A stretch of 64,000 bases of DNA from Ectothiorhodospiraceae bacterium (GTDB taxonomy: Bacteria > Pseudomonadota > Gammaproteobacteria > HK1): contig JACKNM010000005.1 of NCBI GenBank assembly GCA_024234875.1, forward strand, positions 124,001 to 188,000. The letters run 5' to 3'. The notes below the pieces were generated by a model. It was not told the DNA's origin and searched no databases. It worked only from the letters and a program-made list of their open reading frames with translations. The translations under genes and the position numbers were made by a program. Within the stretch, counting starts at the first letter, position 1; the number at the start of each line of letters is the position of its first letter. Positions 25,774 to 37,127 of the stretch are shown here, in pieces.

Positions 25774-26493
25774 TCAGCGGATCTGGGTCTTGTAGCTGAA
25801 GCGATCGGCGCGGCCGCGTGTGAGTCGGTACTCGATCGCGCGCTCCTCGGTGGTGTAGGTCAGGCGCTTGAGGACCACCAACGGTGCGCCGGGGGCGATC
25901 GTGAGGCGACGGGCGGTGGAGGCGTCGGCCGCCTCCGCGGTCAGTGTCTCGTCGCATCGCACCACCGGCAGCGCGAATCGTTCCTCGACCATCGCGTACA
26001 TCAGGTCGGGGATGTGGACGTCCTCGCGCTCCAGCCCGCCGACCAGCGACGCGATCCACCAGCTTCGCTCGATCAGGATCGGGGTCGATTCCACGTAACC
26101 CACGCGCTCGATGTACAGGAGCTCGGCACCGTCGGGCTGGCCGAGCCGCTGACACACCTCGCGCGGACCGCGGCGAATGCGCCGCAGTGGGGTCTTCTTG
26201 TGGATGCGCACCGCATCGCCCTGGCGGTCGCCGTAGGCGAAGAAGCGAAACAGGCTGTTGTCGAAGTCGATACGTGAGACGTAGGTGCCCTTGCCCTGGT
26301 GGCGGTAGAGGCGTCGCTCCTTGACCAGGTTGTCGATTGCCTTCTTGACCGTTCCCTGGCTGACCCCGAGCGCGCGCGCGAGCTGCGGCTCCGACGGCAC
26401 GAGATCGCCGGCCACCAACTCACCGCTGTCGATTCGGTCTCGCAGGTGACGCTCCACCACGCGGTAGAGCGGAAGGTCTCGGGGGTGGTTCAT
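25774..26493 (-). CDS. GntR family (HutC subfamily) transcriptional regulator
   Basis: A 239-residue regulator with an N-terminal winged helix (LYRVVERHLRDRIDSGELVAG, PSEPQLARALGVSQGTVKKAI about 34-54, then HQGKGTYVS) and a C-terminal UTRA effector domain of about 90-235 (PILIERSWW, AIEYRLTRGRADRF). HutC-type regulators are usually repressors released by a pathway metabolite. The gene lies between the importer operon and the divergent aldehyde dehydrogenase operon, and the 18-bp palindrome at 26546-26563 is 53 bp upstream of its start, making it the probable operator. Confidence 0.93.
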   Translation of the reverse strand: MNHPRDLPLYRVVERHLRDRIDSGELVAGDLVPSEPQLARALGVSQGTVKKAIDNLVKERRLYRHQGKGTYVSRIDFDNSLFRFFAYGDRQGDAVRIHKKTPLRRIRRGPREVCQRLGQPDGAELLYIERVGYVESTPILIERSWWIASLVGGLEREDVHIPDLMYAMVEERFALPVVRCDETLTAEAADASTARRLTIAPGAPLVVLKRLTYTTEERAIEYRLTRGRADRFSYKTQIR

Positions 26494-26545
26494 CGACGGC
26501 GGGCCGCCCGGTGGTGGGCTCCTGGGGACTCGGAACGAGGAGTCT

Positions 26546-26563
26546 AACTCATATATATGAGTT
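26546..26563. promoter_or_regulatory. Perfect 18-bp palindrome, probable GntR/HutC operator
   Basis: AACTCATATATATGAGTT is its own reverse complement over all 18 bases and is strikingly AT-rich for this genome. It lies in the divergent region between the GntR gene and the aldehyde dehydrogenase operon and ends two bases before a TTGACA -35 box, where a bound repressor would block RNA polymerase. Confidence 0.75.
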
Positions 26564-26565
26564 GC

Positions 26566-26595
26566 TTGACACCCGTCGCGCGCCGCCGCTAACGT
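26566..26595 (+). promoter_or_regulatory. Candidate sigma-70 promoter of the aldehyde dehydrogenase/CoA ligase operon
   Basis: TTGACA at 26566-26571, an 18-base spacer and TAACGT at 26590-26595. It abuts the palindromic operator and leaves a leader of about 90 bases before the ATG at 26691. Confidence 0.55.
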
Positions 26596-26690
26596 GCCTC
26601 GCGCCTCGCCGTGGACGGTCCGGCCGCCCTACACCAGCCGGTGCGCGGCACCTATCCCCTCTCGTCGAGCGAAACGTCGGAGCATCTGCC

Positions 26691-28112
26691 ATGAACGCGC
26701 CAAGCGCCTCGCCCTCGACCGCGCCGGAAGCGGCGGTCGCCGAACTCGTTCGTCGCGCGCGGGTCGCGATGCGGGATTTCTATCCGAGTGATCAGGCGCG
26801 GGTGGACGAGGCGGTCACCGCGCTCGCGTGGTCGATCTACAAGCCCGAGCACGCGCGCGAGCTCGCGGCGTTGGCGGTGCGTGACACCGGTCTCGGCAAC
26901 GTCCCCGACAAGATCACGAAGAAGCAACGCAAGACCTTCGGCACCCTGCGCGATCTGTTGCGTGGTCGCTCGGTCGGGGTGATCGAGGAAGATCCGGTCC
27001 GCGGCCTGGTGAAGTACGCGAAGCCGGTCGGTGTGGTGGCGGCGGTGACGCCATCGACCAACCCCGGGGCGACGCCGGTCAACAAGGCGATGATGGCGGT
27101 CAAGGGTCGCAACGCGGTGATCGTCGCGCCGTCACCGTCGGGCATCGTCACCACGACCCGTACGGTGGAGCTCATGCGTCGAGAGCTCGGTCGCATCGGT
27201 GCGCCGGAGGATCTGGTGCAGGTGCTGTCGCCGCCGGTGGACAAGGCGCTCACCAACGCGCTGATGCGCGCGAGCGACCTGGTGGTCGTCACCGGCTCGC
27301 AGAACAACGTGCGCGCGGCTTACAGCAGCGGCAAGCCCGCGATCGGGGTCGGCGCCGGCAACGTGCCGGTGATCATCGACGCCACCGCCGACCTCGACGA
27401 CGCGGCGCGGAAGATCCACGACTCGAAGACCTTCGACAACGCCACCTCGTGCTCGTCGGAGAACTCGGTGGTGATCCTCGACGCGGTCTACGAGGCGGCG
27501 ATGGACGCTCTCGAGCGCGCCGGCGGTTATCGGGCCAGTGCCGAGGAGAAGGCGCAGATTCGCGACACCCTCTGGGTCGGCGGCAAGCTGAACCGCAAGG
27601 TGATCGCGAAGGACGCGGACGTGTTCGCGGCCGCTGCGGGTCTGCCGGAGGCGTCGGCGGGGGCGCGCTTCTTCATGGTCGAGGACGACGACATCGGACC
27701 CGACAACCCGTTCTGCGACGAGAAGCTGGCGCTGGTGCTGTCGGTGTATCGGGCGCGCGACATGGACGATGCGGTGGCGAAGGTCCGTGCCATCCTCGAC
27801 GTCAAGGGGCGCGGGCATTCGTGCGGCATCCACACCCGGGAGATCGCGAACGCGCGCCGGCTCGCCGAGGAGCTGGACGTGGTCCGCGTGCTGGTCAATC
27901 AGGCCCACACCTTCGGCAACGGCGGTGGGTTCGACAGTGGGCTGAACTTCACGCTGAGCATGGGCTGCGGCACCTGGCAGGGCAACAGCATCAGCGAGAA
28001 CCTGAGCTATCGACACTTCCTGAACATCACCCATCTCTCCACCGTCATCCCCGAGGACCGGCCGAGCGAGGAGGCGCTGTTCGGGGCTTATTGGGCCAAG
28101 TACGGGCGCTGA
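26691..28112 (+). CDS. CoA-acylating aldehyde dehydrogenase (sulfoacetaldehyde/succinate-semialdehyde type)
   Basis: A 473-residue aldehyde dehydrogenase of the CoA-acylating group, which interconverts an aldehyde and an acyl-CoA with NAD(P). The nucleophile is Cys254 in FDNATSCSSENSVV; the cofactor fold includes VGVVAAVTPSTNP and VVTGSQNNVRAAY. The SCSSENS form is the one I associate with succinate-semialdehyde and sulfoacetaldehyde (SauS-like) acylating enzymes rather than acetaldehyde dehydrogenase. The ATG at 26691 has a GGAG upstream. The next two genes encode an NDP-forming CoA ligase, so the expected flow is acid to acyl-CoA to aldehyde, or the reverse. Substrate identity is inference. 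Confidence 0.88.
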   Translation: MNAPSASPSTAPEAAVAELVRRARVAMRDFYPSDQARVDEAVTALAWSIYKPEHARELAALAVRDTGLGNVPDKITKKQRKTFGTLRDLLRGRSVGVIEEDPVRGLVKYAKPVGVVAAVTPSTNPGATPVNKAMMAVKGRNAVIVAPSPSGIVTTTRTVELMRRELGRIGAPEDLVQVLSPPVDKALTNALMRASDLVVVTGSQNNVRAAYSSGKPAIGVGAGNVPVIIDATADLDDAARKIHDSKTFDNATSCSSENSVVILDAVYEAAMDALERAGGYRASAEEKAQIRDTLWVGGKLNRKVIAKDADVFAAAAGLPEASAGARFFMVEDDDIGPDNPFCDEKLALVLSVYRARDMDDAVAKVRAILDVKGRGHSCGIHTREIANARRLAEELDVVRVLVNQAHTFGNGGGFDSGLNFTLSMGCGTWQGNSISENLSYRHFLNITHLSTVIPEDRPSEEALFGAYWAKYGR

Positions 28113-28146
28113 GCGACCATCGCGCGCACCATCCTGAGGAGCCACC

Positions 28147-29289
28147 ATGAATTTCGAGGAGCACGCCGGCAAGGCGGTGCTGGCGGCGGCCGGCATCGCG
28201 GTGCCGCGGGGAGAGCTCGTCACCTCACCGGAGGCGGCGGCCGCCGCGTGCCGACGCCTCGGCCCGGTGGTGGTCAAGGCGCAGGTGCCGACCGGCAAGC
28301 GCGGCAAGGCCGGCGGCATCGCGGTGGTCGACGACGCCGATGCGGCGCGCGCCGCCGCCGAGCGAATCCTCGGGATGTCGATCGGCGGCCACCCGGTCGA
28401 GCGACTGCTGGTGGAGGGGCGCGCCGCCATCCGTCACGAGCTCTACGCCGCGGTCCTCGACGACCCCGACTCCAAGGGCCCGATGGTGATGCTCTCCTCG
28501 GCCGGCGGCATGGACATCGAGGAGGTGGCCGAGCGCCATCCGCAGAAGCTGGTCCGCGAGGCGGTCGACGTCAGGTCCGGGCTCGACGAGGTCGCGGCAC
28601 GCGCCATCGCGGCCCGCGTCGGCTCCGACGTCGCGCCGGAGTCGCTCGCCGACTTCCTCGTCCGACTCTATCGCGCCTGGCGCGATGCCGACGCCGAGCT
28701 GTTGGAGGTCAATCCCCTGGCGGTGCTGGACGACGGCAGCCTGGTCGCCCTGGACTGCAAGCTGACCGTCGACGACTCGGCCGTGGTGCGCCAGGCCGAG
28801 CTGGCCGCGACCGGGTCGCCCGAGCGCCTGAGCGATCTCGAGGCGCGCGGCCGCGACCTCGGGCTCAAGTACATCGAGCTCGACGGGGACATCGGGGTGC
28901 TCGCCAACGGTGCCGGCCTGACCATGACCACCATGGACGTGATCGCGCATCACGGTGGACGGCCGGCCAACTTCCTCGAGATCGGTGGCGAGTCCTACAC
29001 CAAGGCGGAGCCCGCGCTCGCCCTGGTGCTGGACAACCCGCGGGTGCGCAGCCTGGTGGTGAATTTCTGCGGTGCGTTCGCCCGCACCGACGTGATGACC
29101 GCCGGCGTGCTCGACGCATTCGACGCCCTGCGCCCGACGGTGCCCGCGTTCTTCAGCGTCCACGGAACCGGGTCGACCGAGGCGCGCGCCATGTTGCGCG
29201 AGCGCCTCGGACGTGAGCCCTATCCGACGATGGACGAGGCGATTGCGGCGGCGGTGGCGGCGGCGCGCGGCGCGGAGGGCGGGCGATGA
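28147..29289 (+). CDS. ATP-grasp subunit of an NDP-forming acyl-CoA synthetase (SucC-like)
   Basis: A 380-residue SucC-like beta subunit. It begins MNFEEHAGKAVLAAAGIAVP, with an ATP-grasp region (VVVKAQVPTGKRGKAGG, LLEVNPLAVLDDGSLVALD) and a C-terminal ligase-CoA-type domain (GLTMTTMDVIAHHGG, PANFLEIGGESYTKA). A GAGGAG site precedes the ATG, and the stop overlaps the next start (ATGA), indicating coupled synthesis with the alpha subunit. Citric-cycle SucC is expected beside sucA/sucB or mdh; here it follows an acylating aldehyde dehydrogenase, so a specialised ligase for another dicarboxylate or sulfoacetate (as in the described SauCD) is more likely. Confidence 0.87.
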   Translation: MNFEEHAGKAVLAAAGIAVPRGELVTSPEAAAAACRRLGPVVVKAQVPTGKRGKAGGIAVVDDADAARAAAERILGMSIGGHPVERLLVEGRAAIRHELYAAVLDDPDSKGPMVMLSSAGGMDIEEVAERHPQKLVREAVDVRSGLDEVAARAIAARVGSDVAPESLADFLVRLYRAWRDADAELLEVNPLAVLDDGSLVALDCKLTVDDSAVVRQAELAATGSPERLSDLEARGRDLGLKYIELDGDIGVLANGAGLTMTTMDVIAHHGGRPANFLEIGGESYTKAEPALALVLDNPRVRSLVVNFCGAFARTDVMTAGVLDAFDALRPTVPAFFSVHGTGSTEARAMLRERLGREPYPTMDEAIAAAVAAARGAEGGR

Positions 29290-30155
29290 TCGTGCGCGGT
29301 GACGAGCGGGTCCTGGTGCAGGGCATCACCGGACGTCAGGGGACCTTCTGGACCGAGCGCATGCAGGCCTACGGGACGCGAGTGGTCGGGGGCGTCAACC
29401 CGCGCAAGGCGGGAACCAGCCACTGCGGCGTGCCGGTGCACGCCACCGCGCGCGATGCGATGGCGGCGGACGGGTTCGACGTGTCGGTGCTGTTCATCCC
29501 GCCGCTGGGGGTGAAGGAGGCCGCGCTCGATGCCATCGAGGCCGGCGCCCGGCGCATCGTCATCCTGACCGAGCACATCCCGGTCCAGGACGTGATGTGG
29601 GTGCTCGCCGCCGCCCGCGAGCGTGGCTGCGCGGTGCTCGGGCCGAACACCGCCGGCTGCGTGACCCCGGGCGAGTGCTTCGTCGGATTCATGCCGGCCT
29701 TCGACGCGGAGATCTTCCGCCCCGGAAACGTCGGCGTGGTCTCGCGCAGCGGGAGCCTCGGCACCCTCATCTGCCTGAACCTGGTCCAGGCCGGGCTCGG
29801 CGAGTCGGCGTTCGTGGGCATCGGTGGCGATCCGGTGATCGGCACCACCACGCGCGACGCGCTGGTGGCGCTCGATCGCGACCCGAGGACCGAGGCGGTG
29901 GTCCTGGTGGGCGAGATCGGTGGGGCGATGGAGGAGGCGGCGGCCGAGTACGCGGCCGGGATGTCGAAGCCGGTGGCCGCCTTCGTGGCGGGCCGGGCCT
30001 CCCCGCCCGGGAAGAAGATGGGGCATGCGGGCGCCATCGTGATGGGCGACCGCGGCACCTACGCCTCCAAGCGCTCCGCCCTGGAGGCCGCCGGGGTGCG
30101 CGTGCTGGACACGCCGTCCGACGTCGGACCAGTGATGCGCGAGATGCTCGGCTAG
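29286..30155 (+). CDS. CoA-binding subunit of an NDP-forming acyl-CoA synthetase (SucD-like)
   Basis: A 289-residue SucD-like alpha subunit. The CoA-binding Rossmann domain opens with VLVQGITGRQGTFW and VVGGVNPRKAGTSH; the phosphohistidine is His247 in KKMGHAGAIV; IGGDPVIGTTTRDAL resembles the SucD ligase-domain loop. It overlaps the beta subunit gene by four bases. A REP-like repeat pair follows the stop within ten bases and probably closes the operon. Confidence 0.9.
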   Translation: MIVRGDERVLVQGITGRQGTFWTERMQAYGTRVVGGVNPRKAGTSHCGVPVHATARDAMAADGFDVSVLFIPPLGVKEAALDAIEAGARRIVILTEHIPVQDVMWVLAAARERGCAVLGPNTAGCVTPGECFVGFMPAFDAEIFRPGNVGVVSRSGSLGTLICLNLVQAGLGESAFVGIGGDPVIGTTTRDALVALDRDPRTEAVVLVGEIGGAMEEAAAEYAAGMSKPVAAFVAGRASPPGKKMGHAGAIVMGDRGTYASKRSALEAAGVRVLDTPSDVGPVMREMLG

Positions 30156-30163
30156 GTCGGGGC

Positions 30164-30254
30164 GGGGACTGGCTCGCGCGAAGCGCGTGCCTGTCCCCAT
30201 CTGCCGAGCCCGCGTCGAGCGCCGGGACAGGCACCGCCGTCGGCGGCCCGTCCC
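30164..30254. repeat. REP-like pair of inverted hairpins between convergent genes
   Basis: Two imperfect hairpins in tandem: one from GGGGAC to GTCCCC (30164-30198) with a GCGCG core, the second from GGGAC to GTCCC (30224-30254) around CCGCCGTCGGCGG. They share the 11-mer GTGCCTGTCCC (30187-30197) in inverted form (GGGACAGGCAC, 30224-30234); a further copy of the 11-mer lies at 31203-31213. The arrangement recalls REP/BIME elements and fills the space between the converging SucD-like and EipB genes. Confidence 0.6.
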
Positions 30255-30267
30255 TGGCTTGTGGCCC

Positions 30268-31104
30268 CTACCGCCCCCCGTCGGGGCGGCGGCAGCTCGG
30301 AGCGCGCAGCGGCTCGTAGCTGTCGAGTCGGACGTCGATCGCGAAGTCACCATAGTCGTAGACCATGTCGCCGGTGACCCCGTTCTCGTAGAGGACCGCG
30401 CTCATCGCGAACGCCGGGAGCGGCTCGACCGCGCCTTCCGGGTAGTAGGCGAGGCGGATCGGCCAGGCGCGCGTGCCGGCCAGCGGCGGCGGACCGCCGG
30501 TGGTGGGGAGCTCGCGACCGATCGCTGCCGCCACCTCGAACGGCGATTGCTGGGTGCTGCCGTCGAACACGGTGAGCAACAGGTTGCGCTGACCGCGTCG
30601 GGCCGCATCGACCACCGCGGCGACGTGCGCGCTGGGGAACACGGTTCCCCTGGCAAGCGGCTTCACCGTCGCCTCGGGGCGCGAGAAGCGGATCTCCCCG
30701 GGCCCGCCGGCCGCCTCGAGCCGGGCCACGCCCGCGACCTCCTCGACCTGCTCGCGGTCCTCGAAGCTCCGGGCGTTGAACCAGAACTCGGTGCTCTCGG
30801 CCGATTCCCAGCCGGAGAGGAGGGCGATGTGCTCGGTTCGCCCGCCCTCGATGTCGACGAGATGGAATCCCAGCATCTGCACGAAGTGCCAGCCGTCGCA
30901 CGACGCCTCGAGACTGATCTCGAGCCGGCCCTTCACCGCCGCGATGTTGCTGTCCAGGGTGTCCGGGTGACGGCTCAGCGCGTACACCGCGCGATGCGAC
31001 GCCAGGTTGACGACCGGCGCCGCGGAGCTCGATGTCGCCACCGCGGTCGCGAGCAAGAGGACTGCGAGCTGCAGAGCCCGGAACGGCCCGTCGGGGATAC
31101 GCAT
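30268..31104 (-). CDS. EipB/DUF1849 family periplasmic envelope-integrity protein
   Basis: A 278-residue exported protein with signal peptide (ALQLAVLLLATAVATSSSA). The mature N-terminus NLASHRAVYALSR and the overall pattern match EipB (DUF1849), a beta-spiral periplasmic protein needed for envelope integrity in Brucella and conserved in Alphaproteobacteria. The two cysteines that form the conserved disulfide in EipB are present: one in EASCDGWHFVQ and one close to the C-terminus in LRAPSCRR. The start at 31104 is set by the signal peptide. It is one of the better taxonomic hints in the window. Confidence 0.85.
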   Translation of the reverse strand: MRIPDGPFRALQLAVLLLATAVATSSSAAPVVNLASHRAVYALSRHPDTLDSNIAAVKGRLEISLEASCDGWHFVQMLGFHLVDIEGGRTEHIALLSGWESAESTEFWFNARSFEDREQVEEVAGVARLEAAGGPGEIRFSRPEATVKPLARGTVFPSAHVAAVVDAARRGQRNLLLTVFDGSTQQSPFEVAAAIGRELPTTGGPPPLAGTRAWPIRLAYYPEGAVEPLPAFAMSAVLYENGVTGDMVYDYGDFAIDVRLDSYEPLRAPSCRRPDGGR

Positions 31105-31319
31105 GATGGTTCGGTCGGCTCGGTTGGCCACGCCGGCGCGGCTGCCGAAGGGCAGTCGCCAGCACGCGGCTGATGCGGCGCAATATCGTACACCGCATGT
31201 CCGTGCCTGTCCCGGTGGCTGGCCCGCGGCGGCGCCCGGGCCTGGCGGGTGGCCGAGAATGCGCATCCTGCGCCCGCTCGACTCGCGGCGCCGAGGACGC
31301 GGGCCTCGGCGTGACGTGC

Positions 31320-35030
<3,711 letters not shown>

Positions 35031-35044
35031 GGTCGTCCTCCCGC

Positions 35045-35971
35045 TCATCCGGCGCGCTGCTCGCGCTCGGCGCCGTCGTCGCGGGCGGGGAGCCCGAGCA
35101 CGTGGCAGATCGAGCGCGTCAGCTCGGCGCGATTCAGCGTGTAGAAGTGGAACTCGTTGACGCCGTTCTCGCGCAGCTTGCGGCACTGCTCGGCGGCGAA
35201 GGTGGCGGCCACGAGCTGACGGGTCTGCGGGTCGTCGTCGAGCCTCTCGAACAGCCGCACCATCTCCGCCGGCACCGACGCGCCGCAGGCGGTGGCGAAC
35301 TTCCGCACCTTGGCGAAGTTCGTGACCGGCAGGATGCCGGGGACGATCGGGGCGCTGATTCCGGCGGCGCGCGCGCGCTCGAGGAAGCGCAGGTAGGCGT
35401 CGTTGTCGAAGAAGAACTGCGTGATCGCGCGACTCGCGCCGGCGTCGATCTTGCGCTTGAGGTAGTCGAGCTCGGCCTGGGGCGAGACCGCGTCGGGGTG
35501 CACCTCGGGATAGGCGGAGACGGTGACGTCGAAATCCGCCACGCGGTGGATGCCCTCGACCAGCTCGAGCGCACTCGCGTAACCACCGGGGTGGGGGGTG
35601 AAACGCGCCTCGCCACCCGGGGGGTCGCCGCGCAGCGCGACGATGTGGCGGACCCCGACCTCGTGGTAGGCCCGCAGCACCTCGTCCACCGACTCACGCG
35701 TCGCCTGGACGCAGGTGAGGTGCGCGGCCGGGACGAGGTCGGTTTCCTGGAGGATTCGGCGCACGGTGGCGTGGGTGCGCTCGCGGGTGGTGCCGCCGGC
35801 GCCGTAGGTCACCGAGACGAATCGCGGGTCGATGGGCGCGAGACGCTCGATGGCGCGCCACAGGCTCGCCTCCATCTCCGGCGTGCTCGGGGGGAAGAAC
35901 TCGAACGACACCTCGATGTCGGCGCGCAACGGCACCGGGCCGCCCGTCTGGGCACGGTCGGGTGTGGTCAT
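35045..35971 (-). CDS. metF: 5,10-Methylenetetrahydrofolate reductase
   Basis: A 308-residue FAD-dependent reductase supplying 5-methyltetrahydrofolate to MetH. It shows the opening VSFEFFPPST with the catalytic glutamate, VTYGAGGTTRERT, HIVALRGDPPGG, ITQFFFDNDAYLRF and GVNEFHFYTLNR. The ATG directly follows the TGA of the upstream regulator gene (TGAATG), and its own stop lies 14 bases before metH, so the three genes are almost certainly one operon. Confidence 0.97.
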   Translation of the reverse strand: MTTPDRAQTGGPVPLRADIEVSFEFFPPSTPEMEASLWRAIERLAPIDPRFVSVTYGAGGTTRERTHATVRRILQETDLVPAAHLTCVQATRESVDEVLRAYHEVGVRHIVALRGDPPGGEARFTPHPGGYASALELVEGIHRVADFDVTVSAYPEVHPDAVSPQAELDYLKRKIDAGASRAITQFFFDNDAYLRFLERARAAGISAPIVPGILPVTNFAKVRKFATACGASVPAEMVRLFERLDDDPQTRQLVAATFAAEQCRKLRENGVNEFHFYTLNRAELTRSICHVLGLPARDDGAEREQRAG

Positions 35972-37000
35972 TCAGGCAACCTCCAGGCGGTGCGGGGTGG
36001 CCGCCGCCGTGTGCTTCGTCGCCGTCCAAAGCGACACCGTGAGCTGGTCGGCCGCCCCCTCGCCCTGCGGGCGCAGATGGCGGACCGAGACCTCGCCGAG
36101 GCCGGCGTTGCGGCACCAGGTGATCACCTCGTCCTCGGCGAAGCCGAGTCTGCGGTGGGCATGCTCGTGGCGCAGGAACTCGAGCTGGTGCGGCGCGAAG
36201 TCGACCACCAGCAGCCGCCCGCGGGCACGCAGCGCCCGCGCTGCCTCGGCGATCGCGAGCGCCGGCTCGTCCAGGTAGTGAAGGACCAGGTGCAACGTCA
36301 CAAGGTCGGCACATTCGGGGGGAACATTGAGCCCGTAGATGTCCCCCTGCCGCACCTGGCAATGGGGGAGGGCGCCGCGCTCGAGGTTGGCACGGGCCAG
36401 TGCCAGCATCTCGCGGCTCGAGTCGATGCCCAGCCCGCGCTCGATTCGCCCGCCGAGGAGCTCGAGCACGCGGCCGGTGCCGGTGCCGAGGTCGACCAGC
36501 TGCTCGACCCTGGCCTCGCCGAGCGTCTCGAGCATGGCGCTCTCGACCACCTCGTCCGGAACGTGCAGGGCCCGCAATCGATCCCAGCTCGCGGCGACAC
36601 GGCGGAAGTACCCGGCGGCCTCGCGGGCGTGCTCGCGGCGCACCGCCTCCAGCCGCTCGCGGTCGCGGCGCAGCTCGTGCGTGCCCTGTGGGAGGAGCTC
36701 CAACACCCGGGTGGCCACCGCCGCCCCGCTGCCGTGGTCGGCGAGTCGGAAGAACGCCCAGCTTCCCTCCTGATGGCGCTCGACCAGCCCGGCGTCGGCG
36801 AGCAGCTTCAGGTGGCGGCTGACCCGCGGTTGGCTCTGGCCGAGGATCCGGGTGAGCTCGGAGACCGTCAGCTCGCTGCTCTGGAGCAGCGCGAGCAACC
36901 GCAGTCGGCTCGGGTCGGCCGCCGCCTTCAGCGCGCAGAGGAGTCGTTCCACCACCACTCCGAGATCAGGTTCGATGCGTCGGGACGCGGATATAAACAT
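35972..37000 (-). CDS. ArsR-type regulator fused to a SAM-dependent methyltransferase domain
   Basis: A 342-residue two-domain protein. Residues about 15-95 form an ArsR winged helix (ALKAAADPSRLRLLALL, TVSELTRILGQSQPRVSRHLKLLADAGL); residues about 130-320 form a class I methyltransferase fold with SAM-binding motif LVDLGTGTGRVLELL and the later LHLVLHYLDEP. Proteins of this kind beside metF-metH are thought to sense S-adenosylhomocysteine or SAM and control methionine genes (compare SahR). The listed ATG lies inside a near-palindrome at 36993-37008; GTG codons 15-17 (VVVERLL) are alternative starts that would leave the operator upstream of the gene. Regulation of its own operon is inferred. 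Confidence 0.88.
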   Translation of the reverse strand: MFISASRRIEPDLGVVVERLLCALKAAADPSRLRLLALLQSSELTVSELTRILGQSQPRVSRHLKLLADAGLVERHQEGSWAFFRLADHGSGAAVATRVLELLPQGTHELRRDRERLEAVRREHAREAAGYFRRVAASWDRLRALHVPDEVVESAMLETLGEARVEQLVDLGTGTGRVLELLGGRIERGLGIDSSREMLALARANLERGALPHCQVRQGDIYGLNVPPECADLVTLHLVLHYLDEPALAIAEAARALRARGRLLVVDFAPHQLEFLRHEHAHRRLGFAEDEVITWCRNAGLGEVSVRHLRPQGEGAADQLTVSLWTATKHTAAATPHRLEVA

Positions 37001-37008
37001 ATCTTTAT
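36993..37008. promoter_or_regulatory. Near-palindromic operator for the ArsR-methyltransferase regulator
   Basis: ATAAACATATCTTTAT matches its reverse complement at 14 of 16 positions and is a conspicuous AT-rich island. It overlaps the annotated start of the metF-metH regulator gene and lies about 120 bases before citrate synthase, so it could autoregulate the methionine operon. The size and inverted-repeat form suit an ArsR dimer. Confidence 0.6.
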
Positions 37009-37127
37009 GTCGTCACGCAACTGGCAGGGCTCGGAACCCATCGCGCGGGGGGCGAGATGCCACCCGGCGGTTGCTGCCCCGGCGCGTGGTCTGCGACGAT
37101 CGACGCCTGGTCACCGGAGCGGGTTCG

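Noticed and set aside
26691..30155. Citric-cycle succinyl-CoA synthetase (sucCD)
   Set aside because: The alpha subunit motif is right, but the operon begins with an acylating aldehyde dehydrogenase under a GntR regulator and has no citric-cycle neighbours, so a housekeeping label would be unsafe.
35972..37000. SAM or cobalamin riboswitch ahead of the methionine operon
   Set aside because: The space upstream of the regulator holds an AT-rich palindrome but none of the conserved riboswitch cores that I could recognise.
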